Notes: generated by a model not told the origin, from the sequence alone. A DNA stretch of 64,000 bases from Solirubrobacter sp963736505 (GCA_963736505.1 CAVTOZ010000001.1:558001-622000); one strand, 5' to 3'; counted from the stretch's first letter, positions 10,073 through 17,411 are shown. Made by a program: numbers and translations.

Positions 10073-11221
10073 TTGTTGTCCAAGTACGTCATAGCCGCCG
10101 GCATGCTGCCGTGCGTCATGGTGCTCGCGGCCTGCGGAGGCGGCGCCGGGCCGGCCGCGACGGCCGCGCCGGGCGCCAAGCCGGCCGCGCCGGGCCCGAA
10201 GAGCGTCGAGATCAAGCTCACCGACGCGGGCTGCGCTCCGGCCACGATCAAGCTCGACGCGGGGCGCACGACGTTCAAGGTCACGAACGCCGGCACCGGC
10301 CGCGTGAGCGAGCTCGAGGTGCTGAGCGGCGCGCGCATCCTCGGCGAGAAGGAGAACCTCGTGGCGGGGCTGTCCGGCTCGTTCACGCTGGACCTGCAGC
10401 CGGGCCAGTACACGCTCTCCTGTCCCGGTGGGACGACCGCGGCGACGGGCGTGATCACCGTCGGCGGCAAGGCGGTGGCGAGCTCCGCCGACCCGCTCCT
10501 GCAGGGCGCGGTCACCGGCTACCAGCGGTACGTCACGACGCAGGCGAAGGAGCTCGTCGCGCGCGTGAAGTCGTTCGTCGCGGCGGTCAAGGCCGGCGAC
10601 GTGGAGAAGGCCAAGAGCGAGTTCGCGGCCGCGCGTGTGCCGTACGAGACGATCGAGCCGGTCGCGGAGAGCTTCGGCACCCTCGATCCCGACATCGACG
10701 CGCGCGTGAACGACGTCGAGAAGGGCCGGACGTGGACGGGCTTCCACCGGATCGAGCAGGCGCTGTGGGAGCAGGGCTCGACCAAGGGGCTCGAGCCGAT
10801 CGCCGGCAAGCTGCTCGCCGACGTGCGGACGCTCGAGGCCAAGACGCGGACGCTGACCTATAAGCCGGACGAGCTCGCGAACGGCGCCAACGGGCTGCTC
10901 GGCGAGGTCGCCTCGTCGAAGATCACCGGCGAGGAGGACCGCTACTCGCACACCGACCTGAGCGACTTCGAGGCCAACATCAACGGCTCGCAGACCACGT
11001 TCGGGCTGCTCGCGCCGGCGCTGCGGCGGAGGAACGCCGCGCTGGCCGACGACATCGACTCGCGCTTCGACGCCGTGCAGAAGGAGCTCGCGACGCTCAA
11101 GCAGGGCGACGCGTACCCGAGCTACGACACCGTCGACGACGCAGAGCGCAAGCAGCTGAGCGACCTCGTCGCCGGCCTGGCCAAGCCGCTGGCGCGGATC
11201 TCGGACGCGCTCGGCGAGTGA
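10073..11221 (+). CDS. efeO: EfeO-like iron uptake lipoprotein (cupredoxin + M75 domains)
   Basis: A 382-residue exported protein with a lipobox-like signal ending in VLAAC (about residue 20) and an Ala/Pro/Gly linker. A cupredoxin-like domain (about 40-125) is followed by an M75/imelysin helical domain (about 140-375) carrying the metal motif GFHRIE near residue 225. EfeO normally delivers ferrous/ferric iron to the EfeU permease with the EfeB peroxidase. Neither gene is adjacent here, so this is an orphan copy. The start is one of two consecutive TTG codons (10073 or 10076) just after a GGAGGGG stretch; spacing is tight for both. The upstream iron-box-like repeat supports the role. Confidence 0.88.
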   Translation: MLSKYVIAAGMLPCVMVLAACGGGAGPAATAAPGAKPAAPGPKSVEIKLTDAGCAPATIKLDAGRTTFKVTNAGTGRVSELEVLSGARILGEKENLVAGLSGSFTLDLQPGQYTLSCPGGTTAATGVITVGGKAVASSADPLLQGAVTGYQRYVTTQAKELVARVKSFVAAVKAGDVEKAKSEFAAARVPYETIEPVAESFGTLDPDIDARVNDVEKGRTWTGFHRIEQALWEQGSTKGLEPIAGKLLADVRTLEAKTRTLTYKPDELANGANGLLGEVASSKITGEEDRYSHTDLSDFEANINGSQTTFGLLAPALRRRNAALADDIDSRFDAVQKELATLKQGDAYPSYDTVDDAERKQLSDLVAGLAKPLARISDALGE

Positions 11222-11228
11222 TCGCGCC

Positions 11229-11702
11229 TTACAGGTCGCGGTAGTACAGGCGGTCGGGCCCCGGCGGCGGCTGGTCGGGGCCGCGCGTCCACCCGCGCCG
11301 CTCGTAGAGCCGCACCGCTTCGACGTAGAGCGCTCTCGTGCCCAGGCTGATCAGGCGGTAGCCGTGCTCCTTCGCCTCGGCCTCGGCGCGCGCGAGCATC
11401 TCCGACCCCAGGCCGAGGCCGCGGAACTCCGGCTTCAGGAAGAGCTTCGACAGCTTGATCTCGCCGTCGCGGTAGGGCGTCAGGATCGCCGATCCGATCG
11501 GCTCGCCGTCGACCTCCGCGACGAGGTGCACGACGCGCTCGTCCGCGGCGTCGCCGAACTCCATCACGTCCGCGTCGGAGTCGTCGGGGTCGGCCGGCAC
11601 GCGGTACTCGTTGAGGATGTCGAAGACGAAGCGCCGCACCGGCCGCCCGTCCTCCGGGCGCGCGTGCCGGATCGTCCACCTGCGTTCGCCGCTCACGGCC
11701 AC
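11229..11702 (-). CDS. GNAT-family N-acetyltransferase
   Basis: A 157-residue GNAT protein. The acetyl-CoA pyrophosphate loop is clear (FRGLGLGSEML, about residues 97-107), followed by the usual C-terminal YERRGW strand. It is the last gene of the tRNA/LeuRS-like/diiron operon: its GTG start lies 10 bp inside the end of the oxygenase gene, showing tight coupling. The acceptor is unknown. Context suggests acetylation of an amine or N-oxygenated product of the upstream enzymes. A GNAT-fold aminoacyl-tRNA transferase is an alternative, but the intact acetyl-CoA loop argues for ordinary acyl-CoA use. Confidence 0.88.
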   Translation of the reverse strand: MAVSGERRWTIRHARPEDGRPVRRFVFDILNEYRVPADPDDSDADVMEFGDAADERVVHLVAEVDGEPIGSAILTPYRDGEIKLSKLFLKPEFRGLGLGSEMLARAEAEAKEHGYRLISLGTRALYVEAVRLYERRGWTRGPDQPPPGPDRLYYRDL

Positions 11703-12673
11703 AACCTACTTGCCTCCAGCGCCTCGGCCGTGCGCGGATCGTCGACCACGCCGACGCGCTCGAAGTGCCGGATCACCGCCCGCGAACCCACGCGGATCCC
11801 GTCCCTGACCGTCCCGGGCGGGTACGACTCGGTCATCACCTGGTCGATCTGCTCGGCGGTCAGCCCGCAGGCGCGCAGGTTCCCGGCGATCGCCACGAAG
11901 TCCGGCTCGAGGAAGGCGAGGATCATCTCCGGCAGCAGCGGGCCGATGAGCGCCCGGTGCGCCTTGCTCAGGCGCGGCCAGGTGAACTCGAGCAGGCGGC
12001 TGAAGTAGGCGTGGTGCCGGCCCTCGTCCTGTGCGTGGTCGGCCACGAGCTCGCGCACGGCCGTGACGACCCGGGGATCCGACGGGATCCCCGAGAGGAT
12101 CGTCGAGATCAGCGTCTCGGAGATGATCGTGAAGAAGATCATCACCAGCCGCTGCTCGTCCGGCCCGAGGTCGTGCTGGAAGCCCTTCAGCTTGCGGAAG
12201 AAGTTCGGCTCCTCGAACACGCTCGGCCCGACGCCCGTCTTCACCGCCACCTGGCGCTGGAGATCGTCGGAGAACTGCGCGTGCCACGCCTCGTCCGTGT
12301 AGATCTTGTAGGCGTCCTCGATCATCGTCTCCGGGAGGTCGAAGCCCGACCGGCGCCGGCTGATCATCGCCGCGACGGGGTTGACGGCTCCGTGCTCGAG
12401 CTCGGACGTGAACTCGAGGTACGTGTGGAGCTGCTGGATCAGGACGCGGTCGACGGTCTCGACGCCGAGCTCCTGGACGAGCGCGTGCTGCGCGACCGGC
12501 ACGAGCTCCGGCGGGAAGTACACGTGCTCGCGCGGCTCCGCCTCGCCGATCTGCCGCCTCGGCTTCGTGCGGACGCTGGCGAGCGAGTGCCAGCTGCTGA
12601 ACTTGCTCGAGTACGCGGCCTCGGCGATCCCGATCGATCGCACGCTGCCGGGCTCCCGCTGCGGCGCGCTCAT
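11693..12673 (-). CDS. AurF-like non-haem diiron N-oxygenase
   Basis: A 326-residue protein of the p-aminobenzoate N-oxygenase (AurF/CmlI) type, which uses a diiron centre and O2 to oxidise amines to hydroxylamine, nitroso or nitro groups. The full ligand pattern is present: a Glu in ELEHG (91/93), E128 and H131 (DEAWH), E186 (ISET), and H213, E217 and H220 (DHAQDEGRH). No signal peptide. The start ATG overlaps the LeuRS-like stop by 4 bp (ATGA), and the stop overlaps the GNAT start. The substrate is unknown. Being sandwiched between an aminoacyl-tRNA synthetase paralogue and an acetyltransferase suggests an amino-acid-derived amine. Confidence 0.85.
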   Translation of the reverse strand: MSAPQREPGSVRSIGIAEAAYSSKFSSWHSLASVRTKPRRQIGEAEPREHVYFPPELVPVAQHALVQELGVETVDRVLIQQLHTYLEFTSELEHGAVNPVAAMISRRRSGFDLPETMIEDAYKIYTDEAWHAQFSDDLQRQVAVKTGVGPSVFEEPNFFRKLKGFQHDLGPDEQRLVMIFFTIISETLISTILSGIPSDPRVVTAVRELVADHAQDEGRHHAYFSRLLEFTWPRLSKAHRALIGPLLPEMILAFLEPDFVAIAGNLRACGLTAEQIDQVMTESYPPGTVRDGIRVGSRAVIRHFERVGVVDDPRTAEALEASRLWP

Positions 12674-14919
12674 GCCGGCGCGGCCGCCGGCCAGCCCGCG
12701 TCGGCCACGAACCCTTCGCTCCCGGACCGCGCCCACAGCTCCTCCGCGATGTGCGGGGCCACGGGCGCGAGCAGCCGGAGCAGGAGACAGAGCGCGTACA
12801 CGACCGCGTCGCGGTCGTCTTGCGTGGGCTCACGGCGGGCGGCGACGCGCGCCTCGAAGTCCTCGATCCGCTCGAACAGGCTCATCAGGTTCCGCGTCGC
12901 GCGGTGCATGTCGAGCCGCTCGTAGTTCTCGGTGATCTTCCGCATCGCGGTGTCGCACCAGCCCGCGAGCCGCCGGCGGAGGCCGTCGGAGAGGTCGAGC
13001 TCCTCCGGCGGGCTCGCCGCGGCGCCCAGGCGAGGCTCGGCGTACGCCCACAGCCGCCGCAGGAAGCCGCTCGAGTACGTGAGCAGGCTGTCGTCCCACG
13101 TGAACGCCTTCGCGGGGGCGGCCGCGTGGAGCATCGCGAGGCGCAGCGTGTCGGCGCCCATCCGCTCGACGATCACCTGCGGGGTGACCGTGTTGCCGAG
13201 GTGCTTGCTCATCTTGCGGCCGTCGAGCTGCACCATCTCGTGCGTGAAGGTGGCCCGGTAGCACTCGCCGTCCGGCAGCCAGATGAAGTGCCCGAGGTCG
13301 CGCAGCATCTTCGAGATCGTCCGCTGGTCGAGCACGAAGTTGCCGGTGTCGGCGCCGTTGATGTACCACTCGACCGGGACCCAGCGCTGGAGCTCGGGGT
13401 GGGTGAGCAGCGAACGCCCGCGGTCGGCCGTCGGGGCCGGCAGCGGATACTGCTGCGAGGCGGCGTCGAAGTGGCAGTCGAGCGTGTCCGTCTCGCGCCG
13501 CGCGGGCCCGCCGCAGGACGGGCACTCGCACTCGAGGAAGTCGGGCCGGTCGAGCAGCGCGTTCCCGTCGGCGGTGACGGTGAGGTCCTCGGGCAGGCGC
13601 ACGGGAAGCTGGTCCAGCGGCACCGGCACCGTCCCGCAGGCGTCGCAGCGGACGATCGGGATCGGCGTGCCCCAGGCGCGCTGGCGCGAGATCGGGAAGT
13701 CGCCGGCGCGGAAGCGCTTCGCCGGCCGCGGGGCCAGCTTCACCTTGGCGCCGCGCCAGACGCCGCCATGCCGCAGGCCGCCGCGGGCGTCGTTCAACGA
13801 CATCTCGGGCTTCTCGAAGATCGCCTTGTCCGTGCGGTCGGCGGACGGGATCCCGAGCACCGCGGTCGGCCCGAAGCGCGCGTCGACCGACGGCGAGATC
13901 AGCACGGGCAGCGGGTGCGAGATCCCCGGGACGAAGATCGAGTCGCCGGTCTCGACGACCGCCACCTCCTCGAGCTTGCGGTCCTCGCGCTGCCAGCCGG
14001 CGTCGCGCAGGGCGGCGAGCTTCTCCCGCACGCCCTCGCGCGTCGTCCAGCGGTCGATCTCCGCGTGGTTGGGCGAGAGGAGCGCGAACTCGGCCGCCTC
14101 GACGGCGCCCGTGTGGGGCGTGAACAGCGTCAGCGCCCGGCCGTCCAGCGTCTGCGCCTCCAGCTCCACGCCGTCCACGCGGCCGAGCACGGAGCGCTGC
14201 GCGCCGATCGCGCCCTTGTTCCAGGCGGTCAGGTCGGCCAGGCGGCGGTCGTTCTCCTCCGCGTAGACGCTCCCGCGGACGTACCACTGCGAGCGCCGGA
14301 CGAGCCGCACCGGCCCGTGACAGCGCCAGCACTCGCCGCCCTCGGCCTGCGCGCGGGCGAGCACCGTCCTGCAGCTGTCGCACCAGTCGACCGAGCCCTC
14401 GCGCTCGTAGATGAAGCCCCCTTCGAGCAGCACGAGGAACAGCCACTGCGACCAGCGGTAGATGTCCTCGTCGCAGCTCATGAACGTGCGCGACCAGTCG
14501 AACGAGAAGCCGAGGGAGTCGAACTGCTCGCGCATCCGCGCGGCGCAGGTGTCGACCCACTCCCTGGGCGGCAGTCCGTGCTCGAGCGCGCCGAGCTCGG
14601 CCGGCAGCCCGAACGCGTCGAAGCCGAGCGAGTAGAGCACCGCGTCCCCGCGCGCGCGGCGGAAGCGGGCGTGGGCGTCGCCGATCGAGTAGCTGCGGAT
14701 GTGGCCCATGTGCGCGGCGCCCGAGGTGAACGGGTGGCTGTTGAGGACGTGCGCGTCCTGGCGGCCCTCCTCGTGCTCCGGCGGCGTCAAGAAGGCGTTC
14801 GCGGCCCTCCAGGCCTGCTGCCATTTCGGCTCGATCAGCGCCGGGTCGTAGCCAGCGCCCGCCGACTTGAGGTCGGATGATCGGGGTGGGGCGGAGGGGA
14901 TGCTCCCCTCATTTTCCAA
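12670..14919 (-). CDS. Leucyl-tRNA synthetase paralogue lacking the C-terminal domain
   Basis: A 749-residue class Ia synthetase most like LeuRS. The ATP-binding HIGH motif is HMGH (70-73) and the KMSKS loop is KMSKH (569-573); zinc CxxC pairs are present. It differs from housekeeping LeuRS (usually over 800 residues). It stops right after the anticodon-binding helices (LAPVAPHIAEELW) and lacks the C-terminal domain that contacts the tRNA elbow and long variable arm. The editing-domain TTRPDT is replaced by TPHT, and the core FVDSSWY is CHFDAASQQY. The only in-frame early start is TTG at 14919, without Shine-Dalgarno, and about the first 17 residues come from a dispersed repeat. It begins 38 nt after a tRNA-like gene. 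Probably a dedicated partner of that RNA. Confidence 0.88.
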   Translation of the reverse strand: MENEGSIPSAPPRSSDLKSAGAGYDPALIEPKWQQAWRAANAFLTPPEHEEGRQDAHVLNSHPFTSGAAHMGHIRSYSIGDAHARFRRARGDAVLYSLGFDAFGLPAELGALEHGLPPREWVDTCAARMREQFDSLGFSFDWSRTFMSCDEDIYRWSQWLFLVLLEGGFIYEREGSVDWCDSCRTVLARAQAEGGECWRCHGPVRLVRRSQWYVRGSVYAEENDRRLADLTAWNKGAIGAQRSVLGRVDGVELEAQTLDGRALTLFTPHTGAVEAAEFALLSPNHAEIDRWTTREGVREKLAALRDAGWQREDRKLEEVAVVETGDSIFVPGISHPLPVLISPSVDARFGPTAVLGIPSADRTDKAIFEKPEMSLNDARGGLRHGGVWRGAKVKLAPRPAKRFRAGDFPISRQRAWGTPIPIVRCDACGTVPVPLDQLPVRLPEDLTVTADGNALLDRPDFLECECPSCGGPARRETDTLDCHFDAASQQYPLPAPTADRGRSLLTHPELQRWVPVEWYINGADTGNFVLDQRTISKMLRDLGHFIWLPDGECYRATFTHEMVQLDGRKMSKHLGNTVTPQVIVERMGADTLRLAMLHAAAPAKAFTWDDSLLTYSSGFLRRLWAYAEPRLGAAASPPEELDLSDGLRRRLAGWCDTAMRKITENYERLDMHRATRNLMSLFERIEDFEARVAARREPTQDDRDAVVYALCLLLRLLAPVAPHIAEELWARSGSEGFVADAGWPAAAPA
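14870..14909 (-). repeat. 40-nt dispersed repeat, copy 1
   Basis: Read on the minus strand, this segment matches 37 of 40 bases of 23187-23226. It begins with a small hairpin (AGGGG/CCCCT) and ends GATCATCCGACCT. It lies within the 5' end of the LeuRS-like gene and encodes residues of its atypical N-terminus (roughly EGSIPSAPPRSSDL). The two copies are in opposite orientation, 8.3 kb apart. Confidence 0.75.
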
Positions 14920-14957
14920 AGTCGTTGTGTCAGTAATTGAAATCAGTCCCCGATGAG

Positions 14958-15171
14958 TGCGCCCGACGGGACTCGAACCCGCATCTAACGGCTTTTAAGG
15001 CCGCTGCTTTTGATGACGATTTTGACCCTGAGATCCCGCAACGCGACCACGAAGATGCGGCGATCAAGTCGCCGGCACGCGCCAGATCGGCGGCACCGGC
15101 TCGAATGACTTGCACGCTGGTTACCCTCAGCATTCGACTCTCATCACCGTTACCGGTTAAGCTACGGACGC
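14958..15171 (-). tRNA. tRNA-like gene, anticodon UAA, with a 141-nt insertion in the D-loop
   Basis: If 15010-15150 is left out, the remaining 73 nt fold into a canonical class I cloverleaf. The acceptor is GCGTCCG (15171-15165) with CGGGCGC (14965-14959), one G-U. T8A9 precedes D-stem GCTT (15162-15159) with AAGC (15009-15006), and the D-loop is AACCGGTA. The anticodon arm is GCGGC-CTTAAAA-GCCGT (15004-14988), giving anticodon TAA. The variable loop is 5 nt (TAGAT). The T-arm is GCGGG-TTCGAGT-CCCGT, discriminator A at 14958, no encoded CCA. UAA reads the Leu codon UUA, yet Leu tRNAs normally have a long variable arm, which is absent. It is followed 38 nt later by the LeuRS paralogue. It could be an intron-bearing tRNA, a tRNA-like regulatory or donor RNA, or a disrupted pseudogene. 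Confidence 0.7.
15010..15150 (-). other. Structured 141-nt insertion within the tRNA-like gene
   Basis: This lies in the D-loop between GGTA and AAGC (the exact joint is ambiguous by one or two A residues). Its ends pair (TGATGA 15146-15141 with TCATCA 15016-15011), followed by CTGAG/CTCAG (15130-15126 with 15032-15028). Inside are two hairpins: CAAGTC...GACTTG (15112-15065, extended by GCCGG/CCGGC) and CCGCA...TGCGG (15060-15036). It is far too short for a group I or II intron. An open frame crosses it, but third codon positions are not GC-rich like real genes here, so coding is unlikely. Confidence 0.6.
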
Positions 15172-15200
15172 GTGCGCACGGCAGAGAACCCCTCGGCCCA

Positions 15201-15206
15201 ATACTA
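15201..15206 (-). promoter_or_regulatory. -10 box upstream of the tRNA-like gene
   Basis: TAGTAT on the minus strand, 30 nt before the tRNA 5' end, gives a start near 15194 and a short 5' leader, as is usual for tRNA genes. The -35 region (TGGTCC at 17-bp spacing) is weak. It sits in the 80-bp gap after the LysM gene and would drive the tRNA-LeuRS-like-diiron-GNAT operon. Confidence 0.5.
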
Positions 15207-15251
15207 GGCCGCAGGCGCGGCCCGGACCAGGCGGTCGACGATTGTTCGGGG

Positions 15252-16010
15252 TCATTTCAGCCGCAGCTCCTGGCCCGGGAAGATCAGGTCCGGGTCGCCG
15301 CTGCCGATCCTGGCGGCGTTGAGCCGCCAGAGGCGTCCGACCTCGAACGCGACCTTGGCGATGCCGGCCGGTTCGCCGACGACGCTCCGCGCGATCAGCC
15401 AGAGGCTCTGGCCGGGCGCGACGACGTGCGTCGAGGCGCTGCTGCCGCTACCCCCGCCTGAACTCTGGCCTGCCGTCTCTCCCTTCTTGTCCGAACCACT
15501 CCCGCTCCCGCGGTGGGCGACCGTCACCGTGAAGGTGAACGGCCACCCCGCGGGGGCGTCTAAGCACTGGTGCGGGCCGGATAAGTAGATGTCGGCGTTG
15601 GTCATCGCGAGGACGTAGGGGCCGGTCTCCGTCGCCTCCACGAAGCGCTGGACGTCGCGCGATCCGTTCCGCGTCTGGGACGCGGGGTCCAGGATCGGCG
15701 ACGTGGACGACACGTTGGAGTCGTCGGTTCCCGGCATGAAGAGGATCTGACAGGGCGGCGTGTCGCCGCCGGAGGACTTCGTCCGGATCGTCATGCGGTC
15801 GCCCGCGACCAGGTACACGCTCCAGAACGCGACCGAGTAGCCCGAGTAGAACGCGCCGTCGTACAGCCGGCCGCGCGTGGCCCCGTGCACGGCCGTGCCC
15901 GACGCGTGCGCGATCGTCTTTCCACCGCCGGCGCGCGCCTCCGGCGCGCCGCCGGCCAGGCAGAGCGCAACCGTCGCTCCCGCGACGAGCAGGAGCCACC
16001 TCCGCCCCAT
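15252..16010 (-). CDS. Secreted LysM-domain protein
   Basis: A 252-residue exported protein. The start ATG at 16010 has a strong Shine-Dalgarno (GGAGGGG) and is followed by a classic signal peptide (MGRRWLLLVAGATVALCLAGG...ARA). The middle (about 40-170) is a beta-rich region without a family I recognise. A Gly/Ser linker then leads to a C-terminal LysM domain (about 200-252, VVAPGQSLWLIARSVVG ... IFPGQELRLK), which binds peptidoglycan glycans. It is probably a cell-wall-attached protein. It lies upstream of, and on the same strand as, the tRNA-like operon but has its own start signals. Confidence 0.8.
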   Translation of the reverse strand: MGRRWLLLVAGATVALCLAGGAPEARAGGGKTIAHASGTAVHGATRGRLYDGAFYSGYSVAFWSVYLVAGDRMTIRTKSSGGDTPPCQILFMPGTDDSNVSSTSPILDPASQTRNGSRDVQRFVEATETGPYVLAMTNADIYLSGPHQCLDAPAGWPFTFTVTVAHRGSGSGSDKKGETAGQSSGGGSGSSASTHVVAPGQSLWLIARSVVGEPAGIAKVAFEVGRLWRLNAARIGSGDPDLIFPGQELRLK

Positions 16011-16138
16011 GAATCCCCTCCTCCTGATGCATCCGGCGCGAGAGATTAGACCGCGGGACGAGACGCCGCCACTTGTGTGGAGGGATCTCGACTTAAGATT
16101 CGTCGAGGGCCGCCTCGACGCGGTCATACTGGCCGCCG

Positions 16139-17116
16139 ATGCGCATGAAGTCTGCGATCGCGCTGCTGGCGCCGCTCGTCCTGATGGCCGGTTGCGGTGG
16201 CTCCAAGCCCGCCGGCCCGAAGGTCGACGGCCCGGTCGTCCCGTGGTCTTCGAGCCAGCCGTCGGAGCTCGCCGAGCGCAGCCCCGCGTCCACGCCGTGC
16301 CGGGCGGCCGACCTCGCCGTCAACGGCCAGGTCGATTTCGAGGCGTACGGGAACGGCGGGGGGATCGCGGTGATCGCCCTTCAGAACAAGGGCAAGCAGC
16401 CCTGCCGGCTCGAGGGGAGCCCGGGCGTGAAGCTCGTCAAGCCCGACGGCCCGCGCCAGGTCAACACGCCGATCCAGCGGCCGCCGCTGATCTTCCCGGA
16501 CACGGCGTATCCGCTCTCGAGCCTGCTCGCGCTCCGCCCCGGCGAGTACGCCGGCCTGACGGTCACGTGGGACAACTGGTGCGACCCCCAGATCCCCGGC
16601 AAGAAGCGGCTTCCTCCCAGCGCCCTCCGGATCACGCTGCCTGACGGCGCCGGGCATGTCGATGCGGACTACAACGCGGTCCCGCCGTGCAGTGACCCGA
16701 AGCGCCCGTCGAACATCGGCGTGTCGCCGTTCGAGACCGCGAAGGTGCAGGCGACGCCGCCGTGGACGGCCGTGTCCGCGTCGATCAAGGCGTCGATCCC
16801 GAACCAGCCGGTCCACGGCAAGCGCGGCGAGCCGCTCCACTTCGTCGTCGTGCTCCAGAACGCGTCGAAGGCCACCGTCTCCTTCGACCGGTGCCCGGCG
16901 TACGTCCAGCAGCTCGTGCCCGCGGGCCAGGTGCAGGTGGGCGTCCTCAACTGCGCCGCGGCGAAGCCGATCGCCCCCGGCGAGAGCGAGGCGTTCGCGA
17001 TGGAGATCCTCGTTCCGAAGAACGCGCCGCTGGGCGGGAACGGCCTCTTCTGGGCGCTCGACTCCTTCGGCGCGAAGCAGCCGCAGCTCAACGCCCGCGC
17101 CACCGTCGATCGCTGA
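16139..17116 (+). CDS. DUF4232-like lipoprotein
   Basis: A 325-residue predicted lipoprotein: signal MRMKSAIALLAPLVLMAGC with the lipobox cysteine at residue 19. The first domain (about 50-180) has the PCRAADL ... LQNKGKQPCRLEG ... TVTWDNWC pattern of DUF4232 proteins. The second (about 200-325) is an immunoglobulin-like region (PLHFVVVLQNASKATVSFDRCP) carrying paired cysteines. Function unknown; it is probably anchored on the outer face of the membrane. A second ATG two codons in (MKSA) is an equally good start. The 120-bp space to the divergent LysM gene holds both promoters. Confidence 0.75.
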   Translation: MRMKSAIALLAPLVLMAGCGGSKPAGPKVDGPVVPWSSSQPSELAERSPASTPCRAADLAVNGQVDFEAYGNGGGIAVIALQNKGKQPCRLEGSPGVKLVKPDGPRQVNTPIQRPPLIFPDTAYPLSSLLALRPGEYAGLTVTWDNWCDPQIPGKKRLPPSALRITLPDGAGHVDADYNAVPPCSDPKRPSNIGVSPFETAKVQATPPWTAVSASIKASIPNQPVHGKRGEPLHFVVVLQNASKATVSFDRCPAYVQQLVPAGQVQVGVLNCAAAKPIAPGESEAFAMEILVPKNAPLGGNGLFWALDSFGAKQPQLNARATVDR

Positions 17117-17236
17117 TCTAGAGCGGCAGACGCCGCGTTTGATGAGTGTGGAGACATCCACACGCCCGGCGGCCCGCGGAGCGTTGTGCTGGCCGCTCCG
17201 CGCGTGCATCATGCCCACGTGGAGAGGAGGGTAAGG

Positions 17237-17341
17237 ATGCCATCGTCCAGATTCGGCTGTGCGCGAGGGCAGGTCCCCGCGGCGGATGCGCGCGGCGTGA
17301 GCGACGACGTGCGTCCGGCTACGCCTGTCCGCACCAGGTAG
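17237..17341 (+). CDS. Possible 34-aa leader peptide
   Basis: This lies in the 295-bp gap before the first M28-like gene. A very strong Shine-Dalgarno-like run (GGAGAGGAGGG) precedes an ATG by about 6 nt, and the 34-codon frame ends at TAG directly on a GC-rich hairpin. The sequence (MPSSRFGCARGQVPAADARG...) matches nothing I know. The strong ribosome site plus hairpin make a translated leader plausible. Confidence 0.35.
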   Translation: MPSSRFGCARGQVPAADARGVSDDVRPATPVRTR

Positions 17342-17367
17342 GCCCACGAGCACCTCGAGCGTGGGCC
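17341..17367 (+). promoter_or_regulatory. Hairpin between leader ORF and M28-like gene
   Basis: GGCCCACG (17341-17348) pairs perfectly with CGTGGGCC (17360-17367) around an 11-nt loop. There is no U-tract, so a simple terminator is not evident. Its position at the stop of the small frame, 45 bp before the next start, suggests attenuation or RNA protection. Confidence 0.4.
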
Positions 17368-17411
17368 CACAGATGCCATGTCGTGGTCCTTCGAATGGAG
17401 GTTCCAGTTCT

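Noticed and set aside
14958..15005. tRNA 3' half as an attachment site of an integrated element
   Set aside because: The matching 5' half (acceptor, D-stem, D-loop) is present 140 nt upstream, so it is not an orphan 3' fragment, and no integrase or second copy of the 3' half was found in the window.
14930..15133. Open frame across the tRNA-like gene (MLRVTSVQVIRAGAADL...) resembling a GNAT N-terminus
   Set aside because: Third codon positions are not GC-rich as in real genes here, there is no ribosome site, and its end is the translated tRNA 3' half (FESRRAH-type artefact).
14958..15171. Group I or group II intron, or tmRNA
   Set aside because: The 141-nt insert is too short for known self-splicing introns, and the expected core elements are not seen. 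A tmRNA tag frame and pseudoknots are absent, and the complete anticodon arm argues against tmRNA.
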